A DNA stretch of 64,000 nt from Purshia tridentata (Eukaryota; Streptophyta; Magnoliopsida; Rosales; Rosaceae), in NCBI GenBank assembly GCA_003254885.1, contig QANT01006358.1, positions 62,001 to 126,000 on the forward strand. Reading direction: 5' to 3'. The translations under genes and the position numbers were made by a program. This document shows, piece by piece, positions 55,185 through 64,000 of the stretch (position 1 is the first letter of the stretch; every line of letters starts with the position of its first letter). The notes beneath the pieces were generated by a model. That model saw only the letters and a list, made by a program, of their open reading frames with translations. It had not been told where the DNA came from and did no database searches.

Positions 55185-58100
55185 CTAGTACCCATAATGT
55201 GTGCCATAGACTGAGCCATAGCCTCCAGTATGTCCTGCATGTCCTTGGTTGGATGGGGGAGATGCATACACAGAACCATGAGCTGCATAGGAATTATAGC
55301 CTTGATCCGCAGAGCCAGCAGTTTGTGTCTGCTGCGGTGGTGGTGCTCCAGCATCAGCCATGAAATTCTGCAAACAAACAAAGCACTGTCAAGTCCCGTA
55401 TAATCAAATTAAACAAGAAATTTTAGGCTAATACAAATTCACTAGTGCGTATCAACAATTCCTATTATGACCTCAGAAACATCTAATAAGCTATAAAAGA
55501 GCATTGATTTAAGATAGAGGAATCAAATGCCAGGACAAGGAGGATTGCCTGTATCAGTTGCTGAGCTGCTTGGACTTGGGAAGCACTTCCACTGATTTCA
55601 ACAGTCATCTCCCCAGGAACACCCCTAGTCTCTTGTATCGTAACAGTTGCCCCACTAGCCCGTCGAATATAGCTTATACTTGCACCAGCTGTGCCAATAA
55701 CAGCATCAGCATATGACAGCGGAATTTGCATTTGCTGTGTGATCTGAAAAACAAGAAAAACCATCATCTACAATTCTACATATAAGATTTTTATTCACGG
55801 AAACAACCAAAGATTACGTAATAAGATTTACACTGATTAAGTCAGGGTACATTATTTAAGCATGAGTGAGGTACGAGTCAGGTTTCAAACCCAGAGAACG
55901 TTCAGACTGAGTTCAAAACAGCTATTTCTCATCTCAAGGCCTGGAACATATGCTCAACCTGATACTAAATATATAAATGTCTTCACTATGAGACAGTCCA
56001 TGTAAATGATTTCTCTAAAATAACTTCCTCTAACCTCTCCAAGAAATTTTTTTTTTTTTTCAAGAAGACACAATTTTATTGCTGAAAAACAATAATATTA
56101 CAGAGAGCATATATCTTATCACCCTAATTTTGAATAACTACATCAATTTAATTTTCAATAAATTAAAGAAACACAAAAATAACCTGTGTGACCATTGATG
56201 GTGCCGACTGAGCATTTGATGATGCATGAACACCCATTGGAGCTTCTCTTCCATAAGCTGATATACCATGATGAGGCTGCTTCTCCATAGGTGGGGCCAA
56301 GTCAGCTGGTTGATAGTAATTGTCAATTTGCCGAGGAGGTGGCATGTACTGGGGATTAGGTGGCCCAAATCCAGGACCCCCACCAGCATTGTGGGGAAGA
56401 CCTTGAGGTGGACCCCATGATTGATGAGGTGGCATGTGCTCCATCTGGGGATTTGCCATTTGCATCTGGCACAAAAATTATGATCACCCCATGCTTCATC
56501 CAACACAAATGTTGAGAGTAGGTTTAAATTATTGCAAATGAGAAAGAAAGGGAAACTTACATGCATTTCAAATATTGGAATTATACTGCGGTCAACTAAG
56601 AACTTCCTAAGATGAGATGCAATCAGTTCAATTGCTTTGTGCACACCAACTGGTTCACCCACTACTTCAACAACTCTGTCATCTTGAAGAGCAAAAATTG
56701 GAAGGTCTTCTGCAGCAAATTATTCAACAAAGTCAGGCAATAAAGCAGATAGGTCAACTATGCAAAGGAACAGAAAACAATATATCCAGCTGAACATGGG
56801 AATGCAAGGCTAAAATATGGTAAACAATTAAAAAAACACTTTAATTTTCAGTATACATAAACTATGTAAGATTAGTATCCCACAAATAAAACAACGAATG
56901 CTGCCCTCAGAATGCTACATAGCAATATTAGTGCTACAAAACTTCAGTACAGCTACCAAAAATGTAATATTATATGCAACTATATCTAACAAGACATGCA
57001 ACCATGTAGTCTGTGATGACTTTTTTCAGAACTCGCAATAAAATGCTCATCTAATGTACATATAGAAGTATTTTTGAAAACTAGAAAATATAAAAGATTC
57101 AAAATATAATAAAGATAACCTGCTCCAAGAACTCTAACTATGCAGTTAGATGCTTCTTGAATGGATTTAACAGTTCCTCCCTGTTTTCCGATCAAGCTTC
57201 CTGCCTGTGAGGCTGCCACCAGCAGCCTTGTGGAGACTTTGCCACCCATTCCCAGAGGAGCATGAGAAGAATCACCATCCAAACCATCAATAATGCGCTT
57301 GTGAACCCTCAAAAGGCCATCCATTGCAGGCGGAAGAGGAGAATCAGGCTCCTCCTTGGCAGAAACCATTACCTAACCAAAGCAATAAAAAGCACTATCA
57401 GCCAATAATAAACAATTTCTTCTACTAAAAATTCATAGTACCTATATAATAGACATAAAGAAATTGTGTGGGGCAGTGGGAACTCTTATTAAATAAATAC
57501 CAAATCAACAACTCTTTGGCACCCCTGTAAAACTGAACTTGACAAAACAAGAACCACGCGAAAAAGTATCATAGCCTACAAAAGATAAGTTTCGAAAATT
57601 TACAGGGGAAAAAACAAAAGATGTACATGCATACACAAGCTTTTAGGTCTTACTCATTCACTGATATTGATTAATTGATTGTGGTTACTTTCACTGCTTA
57701 ATTATTTTCAGCATATGTATGACAATTTCATAAGCCACTTTAGATTTAACAGTAGTTTTCAGCATCCCGTTATTAAGGGTTAATGATTTCTTTTATGGTG
57801 TACACCATCTGCGGCAAGACATCAATCATCCAGGTTCTGAAGTTACCAGAGATAATGCAGAGCTTCGTGGTACAATTGTTCGAATAGTGTATGTGTTTAT
57901 TCAGATCAACTTTTCAGCGCATTGTAATGCTCAATGCTGATCCCTGCAATCTGGACCTTTGGTTCTTCAAGTTTGGAATCTTATTGATGATTGAGTCGTT
58001 GCCTTAAAATTTGCACGGAAAAACCTGCACACATTCATTGTTGTTATTACAATAAATGTAACTGTATTCATATTTTGGGGATTTTTGTGATGTTGCTTCC

Positions 58101-59527
58101 TTTTGTCTTCTTTTGATTAAACATTTGGATAAAAAGAATTCCAGGATTTGGTATTTAAGAGTGTCTGACCTAAATTTGCTGTTAATTTACTTGCACTTTT
58201 TTCATAATTCTCATGGATTTTTTCACTCTTCAAAATAGCAGTGCTAGATATTATTGAAAACTTATATAGTGAATTCTTTTTATTTGAACAAAATTTTCTC
58301 CTCCTAAAAGAATCTTCACAAAAGTTCACAATTTAACAAGAAAAAATCGCATCTATGGATTTAAATGAACTCTAAACTAGAATTTCAGAAGAAACGGCAA
58401 TTATAATCCTTGTCAGACCAATCAAGGATCTCCAATGCAAGATGAAGAATACTGTAATGTGTTAATTGATCTAACATTATGCATTATGTCTCATTACCTC
58501 TTTTCCACATTTTCTAAGACAATTACTACATACTTTTTCTTTATCTCAATACTTTTCCTCATTATTCTTTCCTCAAGTCATTTCAACATTGTTATCACCA
58601 TATAACTGGCATAACTGGTGCACACGTCACTCTGTAATAGTCATGACCATACTACGATGATCAATAAACAATCTCAACCATCAAACATTTATAGCCAACA
58701 AGGAACCTTCCCTCAACTATGATCTAACTACCTACTCTCACAGAACATTAAGCACACTATTTAAACTATGAATTTAAAATGGCTAAATATAGTCCAAAGC
58801 AAAATCAAATTAAAGAGAATGACATAAATCTATTGATAAAAAACAGACAGGTATGAAAAATTCATTGAAGGTGGAGCCAATAAAACAACTAACAGTAACA
58901 AGTTCTTCTCTACTACACCCCATTCACACATGTTCAGTAGAAACTTACAGCTCTTTCAGTTGTTCCTGGAGGACCGTCAAGAATTTTAATGCGAGCTCTC
59001 GTCTCCTCAACTATCTTTTTAATGAACTCTCCTTTGCGCCCAATTATACTACCAACCTTCTGGGCAGGAACCAACATCCGGAAAACGCTCTCGCCAGGCC
59101 ATCCAGGCCACTTCTTCTCCCCTCCACCAATCGCAGCATCTTCATTACGCTCTTGGTTCTGTTCATGCTGTGGCTCCTCCTCTTCTACCTGTGCTTGTGC
59201 CAGTGCGACTGCCTGTGCCTCTGCCTGTGCCTCTGCCTCTGCCTGTTCCTGTGCTTGCACCAGTGCGAGTGCCTGTAACTCTGCCTGTTCCTGTGCTTGT
59301 GCCAGTTCCTGTGCCTCTGCCTGTTCCTGTGCCTCTGATTGTTCCTGTGCCTCTGCCAGTGCCAGTGCTTGTTCTTGTTCCTGTGCCTGCGCCTCTGCTA
59401 GTGCCAGTGCCTGTTCCTGTTGCTGCTCCTGTTCTTGCTCTTGTTCCTGTTCTTGTGCATTCTCAGTCTCAGTCTCAGCTATTTGATCTTCACCATCCTT
59501 ACCAAAGATTTTATCAACTTCAGCCAT
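55185..59527 (-). CDS. FLK: Triple-KH RNA-binding protein, FLK type
   Basis: FLOWERING LOCUS K homology-domain protein: an autonomous-pathway RNA-binding factor that lowers FLC output by affecting its RNA processing, and also acts in immunity. Exons on the minus strand: 58949-59527, 57120-57372, 56561-56709, 56184-56465, 55549-55743, 55185-55367. Phases close to 546 residues. KH1 begins at 146 (GRKG loop), KH2 at about 239 (GKQG loop), and KH3 at about 426 (GTAG loop). The linker 328-421 is rich in Pro, Gly and Met, and the tail ends YGTHYGY, as in FLK. Two oddities: residues 25-118 are an almost pure Gln/Glu/Ala/Leu repeat, and intron 5 has a GC donor (CAG|GCAATC at 55548). A leader intron (about 59535-59950) is probable. 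Confidence 0.93.
59174..59455 (-). repeat. Coding minisatellite in FLK exon 1
   Basis: Encodes residues 25-118, an (E/Q/A/L)-rich array with units such as [10 protein letters not shown] occurring twice. Hexamer-like repeats of CTGTGC/CTGTTC type on the plus strand. Confidence 0.9.
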
Positions 59528-60100
59528 AAATAATTGTCTGCATTATTAAACATAAACCAACATAGTTGATAACATTTATTTCTCAACTGCAAGAATAGAC
59601 AATATCATACTTCTTTATCTTGACACTTAATTCAGAAAAGAAGAAAGAGATTTTCCAAAAAATATTTATAACCACCCAAATAAAGAAGGGGCTACAACTA
59701 AAATCGAAAAACCCATTACAGAACAATAAATTAGTAAACATCTCTCACAATATAATAGCCAAACACGTCATGAATATAAAATAAGAACAGATACCACCTT
59801 CTTTCAATAAAACAGCCCTAGAATCCGAAAACAAAGAAAGCCCAATAATAAGCCAACATGAACCAAACAAATCAAGCAAAGACCACTCTAAAACGATAGA
59901 AAAGTATAAAGACAAATACCAAAACAAAAACAAAAACCATAAGCATATTTACATGGGTAACGAGGGGAACTAACTGGAGCAGAGTGAACCCCAAAGTCTG
60001 AAACTGAAGAGTCGAATTGTGGAATGGGGCGAGGGGGATTGAATTAGGGTTTCGAAGGGGTTTAGGAAGAGAATGATTCAGACGGGCAAAGAAAAAAATA

Positions 60101-60170
60101 GAGAGAGAGAGAGAGAGAGAGTGATTTATCTGATTCGCGTGAGCGTTGGCACTTGGCAGGTAAGTACGGG

Positions 60171-60212
<42 letters not shown>

Positions 60213-60261
60213 TTTATCTGATTCGTGTGAGCGTTGGCACTTGGCAGGTAAGTACGGGTAC
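60101..60261 (-). promoter_or_regulatory. FLK upstream region with a tandem duplication and (GA)n
   Basis: A 53-base unit occurs at 60121-60173 and 60209-60261 with one mismatch (period 88). Each copy is preceded by a GA tract (about 20 and 36 bases). It lies directly upstream of the presumed FLK leader. Confidence 0.9.
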
Positions 60262-61705
60262 GGTATTCGATTTTGTGGTTCACGCATCTGGTATGTTTAC
60301 ACATCACTTATTTGGCAAACAAGTCAATGATAAAAAAATAGGATGGCAAGGCTCAATATTTTTTTCTTAAATATTTTGCTCTTAGTTTCTCATAAGTACA
60401 TCTATAATTCAATTGAAATACATTAACCCACACTATATTATAACATAAAATCATAAACGTGCATTTAAAAGAATTGGAAAAATTCTAATTCAATGGAATC
60501 TAATTATAAAAATAATGTGTAATTGCCTAATTAATCAGAGTTTTTAATTTATGCACCACATATGATATAGTCTCAAAAACAACTTGGGCTTGTAAATTTA
60601 TTTTTTATGCTTCTGTTTTGGTTGTGTGCCATTCTTGGGCCACAGCCCGTAATTTCTCGTTTTGGGTGCGTTGGGTGTGGGATATATTTTTTGTACCATG
60701 AGCCATGAGCTCATGATCGTGGATTGGAGCACAAAACTTGTACAGTGTACTTGCTCAACTCTAGTCATCCTTAGAGTGGAAAAAAAAAATCAACACAAAT
60801 GAAGCAATTACCTAAGTTAAACAGTTAAATGCATAAAGATCAAGATAAACTACAATTAGTTTTTACAGAGAATTCAGAAAGCATTGAATACACATCTATA
60901 AAGACATGCATAATTTTAGGTGATTGCACCAGAATCAATTTTTGACATCAACAAGGTAGCTCCAATAGAGGTATAAAACCTAACTTGGCAATCAAAATCT
61001 AATGCATGCATAATCTGCCACAGGTCATAGTTATTCTATCTCTTTTCCTTTATGGAGGTTAACATTTTTATTCAGAACGAGAAATTAATTCAAAACAGTT
61101 TAAAAGCCAGACAAAAACACCTTTTTTCTGAATTGGCTTGTATGACCTCCGAAATACAGAGAAAAAGGTGACCCTTCTTTGGTTTAGATGGATGCATCTG
61201 TTTCACAGGTTTATAGCATTGTGCTTCCAACTATCAATAATCTCAGGAAAAAGTGCTACTATCTGTTGCATAGTTTTTAACTTGTGTAGAAGTGAAATTG
61301 AAAATACCAAAGTGCACACTCCGAAGAGTATAAAGTCTGCTAATAAAACCAGAAGATCCTTTTTCCAAGTCTAACACACAAAGAGTAAGAGTAGCCAGGC
61401 ACTTTTGGTTAGCATCTAAGTGTTGTTATTCCTAGGCTCAAAACTAATCAAGCCAACAGAAAAATAAGTGGTTTTGTAACACTGTGTGAAAGTTTACAAC
61501 AATTCTTATGGCTGAATTTCCTTGTAAACCTCAGTCATCTGTCATTTAAAGTTTTACCTTGTGCTGAGTAGAGACAACTTAAAACTGATATAATTGGTTG
61601 AAGACAATAGGCCCTCACTTTCTCTATAATAGCAAATGCCAACAAGCAACAAGCAAAACACACTTTCTTGTTCTTGCAGAATATGGCATGCAACAAATGA
61701 CATGG

Positions 61706-61754
<49 letters not shown>

Positions 61755-63600
61755 TGCTCACCACATTAATAACAGAAAATACCATAAAAGTGGTTCATTC
61801 TGATTAACATCAGATGCATACAATTTTAGGACTGTTCAGGCATAAACATATAGTGGATTTAGCATAACATCATGGTTATCTTAAAAGTTCAGAAAGGAAT
61901 GCATGACACCATGGGCAGCTTCCATCATAAAACTTGTTAGGCATAATGGCAACTCCAGATCTAATGGCAAAATGCAGATCTAGTGGCAACTGCAGAATCC
62001 ATGCTGCTTAAAATGCAATGCATTAATACTAATACATCTTATAAATGTCATCCAGTTATTATAACCGAAGACTGCAGTAGATACTACCATAACCAAGAAA
62101 GAAAAGACTAACAGCAATCTAAAACAAACAAAATGATCCCAGGTGCAAACAATATATCATGATTCATAGGAGAGCTAATCTTTTGTTCACTAAATTCAGA
62201 TCTACCACCATTTAAAACATGACTAAACAAAGATCAAAATGATATTAGATAAAAAGAAAAAAACGAACACTAAGAAAACAATCTTTTATCCTTGATGCAA
62301 AGCAAATACACAAAAGAAGAAGATTGAAAATGGCCTAATGGCTGACAAAGATCAAGATTTCATCATACCTAAAGAGATCGTCCGAAGACATTGCGGAACT
62401 TCACAGATGGATAAATCCCTATGGTTTGATAAAAGCCCTAAGAATCGTCAATGGTGGCCAAGCAGTCCAAAGAGAAAAATCTAGTCAATTCCTACTCAGA
62501 ACCTCAAAACGCTAGTTACCTCTGAATTCTCAAGCGAGAAAACACAAGTTATAAAACAATGAAAGGACTTAAATGCCAAATTATCGAGAATCTGGTCCAT
62601 TAGGAAATGACAAAAAAATTTATGAGTGCGGTTTTGGAAATTTGTCTGTGCATGATCTGAGTAAAGAACTTGCCAAAATTGCACTTTACTCAAGAAAACT
62701 GCACCCGGTTTCAAAGTTGGACCAAGTTTTAGAGTCCCCCTATTTCGCTATATAGAATCAACTAGTTTATTTTTTATTACATAGAAAGGGATCGAACCCT
62801 TGACCTATCTTAATCCTAACTCATTTCCTCACCCTCCAAAACTGAGGTTTTATGTAGTGTATAAACCGATGTTCCTCAATTTTACACAAAGGAAATTCTT
62901 AAATCTAAACAGAAAAATGAAAACCTGGGTACCTTACTCGTCCACATTATAGGTAATAGTCAAAATAAATCTATGACAAGACCTTTCTACTTCTTTGAAA
63001 CTTATGTTGAGGGAAAAACTGCTTGGCATTTACAATCTGAACATGAATGCAATTGTGACTGTCAAAGCCATCATGAAATCCTTTTTAATCATCTTTGTAC
63101 TTCTGTGAGATCTCAGACTGAGCAAACTTAGAAGTATCAGATCACAAGAACACAATCTCGTAAGCAAGAAACAAAGAAAGCCACTTTTCATAATCCATAT
63201 AGATGCTAAGACCCAATTTGAGATTTATTTTTGTTTAAGAAAAAAAAATAAGCCATCACAAATCAAGCAGGCGGATCTGAGAAATAGGGTCAGATAATTT
63301 CTTCCTAATTGGCCATTCAATGGTATGGTGAAAACGTTACAAATCCAGAAGGAAACAGTATGATAACAGAGAAGATCTTTACAATTCTCTGCGGAAGTAT
63401 GAAATTAAAGAGTAGCATACCACTGCAACCTCTCTGCACTGCCATCTCATTTATGATAATTGCTTTCTCTACTCCCGTTACTATTCCGTACTAGCAACTT
63501 CAAAAGAATCATCTACCTACTATCCTACTTATCTCTACTCAGGCAGAGAGTAAAAAAGAATGTGGATATTAAACTACAGCAATGAACCGTTGGTAGCGCT
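60262..63600. other. Intergenic between FLK and the Alba gene
   Basis: FLK upstream region and Alba 3' flank. Contents: a (CA)22 run at 61707-61750 and a short tRNA-like B-box patch near 62790. No gene supported. Confidence 0.5.
61707..61750. repeat. (CA)22 microsatellite
   Basis: 44 uninterrupted bases. Confidence 0.98.
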
Positions 63601-64000
63601 TTACTGTTTGTTGTCATTATTTCCCTCAGCAACTGACTCTGGAGCAACTGCAGCAGCACTCATTATAGAGTCAAATTTTTCAGACTTCCCCAGCACAATC
63701 TCAATCTAAATTGAAAAAAAAAAAAAAAATTTATATCAGAAGCCAAATGGAAAGGTCATATAAAATGCTTAATCCAACTTAAAAACCCTAAACTAAAGGA
63801 ACCCACCTTAGCCTTCTGCACGAGACGACCCTTGTTCTCATCTTTCATGCCAACAGTAGATGTGGACACCCCTGTTCAATCCCACAAACAAAGATAATCA
63901 AATCAGCTACCACCATAATTTTGTTACATGCTTGTTGAAGTTAAGAGGAATTTCTTACTCTTCTCAATAGCCAGTCCATTGTTCTTCAAAATCTCAGCGA
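63601..64000 (-). CDS. Alba-domain DNA/RNA-binding protein (3' part, cut by window edge)
   Basis: Small nucleic-acid-binding protein of the plant Alba family, similar to the short Arabidopsis At2g34160 type, which bind RNA and R-loops. Only the end is inside the window. Exons on the minus strand: 63959-64000 (partial), 63807-63871, 63601-63705, with introns of 87 and 101 bases and GT-AG borders; phases close. The translated pieces read AEILKNNGLAIEK, RVSTSTVGMKDENKGR, LVQKAKIEIVLGKSEKF, and end with a short acidic, Ala-rich tail. The N-terminal half of the Alba fold and the start lie to the right of the window. Confidence 0.85.

Noticed and set aside
56036-56075. Poly-T run in an FLK intron as an insertion scar
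   Set aside because: Only about 6 bases of possible flanking repeat; too short to claim.
58989-59529. Plus-strand open frames rich in Cys/Ala/Ser or Pro/Val opposite FLK exon 1
   Set aside because: They are complements of the stop-poor minisatellite; the minus strand encodes a clear KH protein.
1-64000. CRISPR arrays, bacterial operons, phage or organellar insertions
   Set aside because: The sequence is ordinary plant nuclear DNA; no such signals seen.

Overview
The window is nuclear DNA of a flowering plant, a eudicot and probably a rosid; I cannot name the species. The evidence is plant-only gene families (myosin XI, DUF593 myosin receptors, VQ proteins, GIF/AN3, MUSTANG, CDR1-like proteases, CTNIP-type peptides, FLK), AT-rich introns with GT-AG borders, and many (CT)n, (GA)n and (CA)n tracts in leaders and introns. 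Introns are mostly 80-700 bases, so the genome is fairly compact.

Left third (1-24,000): an F-box gene (+); a myosin XI motor gene close to Arabidopsis XI-1/MYA1 (+), whose 38 coding exons I traced with every splice phase closing, giving 1,529 codons; a small VQ-motif gene of the sigma-factor-binding type (+); and a complete four-exon GIF1/AN3 growth coactivator (-). From 24,000 to 30,350 there is no gene I can support, but there are a foldback element, a diverged repeat pair and a short perfect palindrome.

Middle (30,350-41,000): a CTNIP/SCREW-type secreted peptide precursor (-); a membrane-anchored DUF593 myosin receptor (MyoB, -), whose partners are myosin XI tails such as the one encoded 17 kb away; and a domesticated Mutator transposase, MUSTANG1 (+).

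Right (41,000-55,000), minus strand: an array of three CDR1-like secreted aspartic proteases alternating with members of an uncharacterised small-protein family with repeated F-S-D-Y-I...RAK.RIR blocks. One intact member and two decayed fragments sit in front of the proteases, which points to a two-gene duplication unit; two more intact members lie beyond it. This array is the least described part of the window.

Right end (55,000-64,000), minus strand: a complete six-exon FLK-type triple-KH RNA-binding protein with a coding minisatellite and a GC-AG intron, then the 3' part of an Alba-domain protein running off the edge. Small insertion scars (short cores with A/T runs flanked by 9-19 base target duplications) recur across the window and look like truncated retroposition events.
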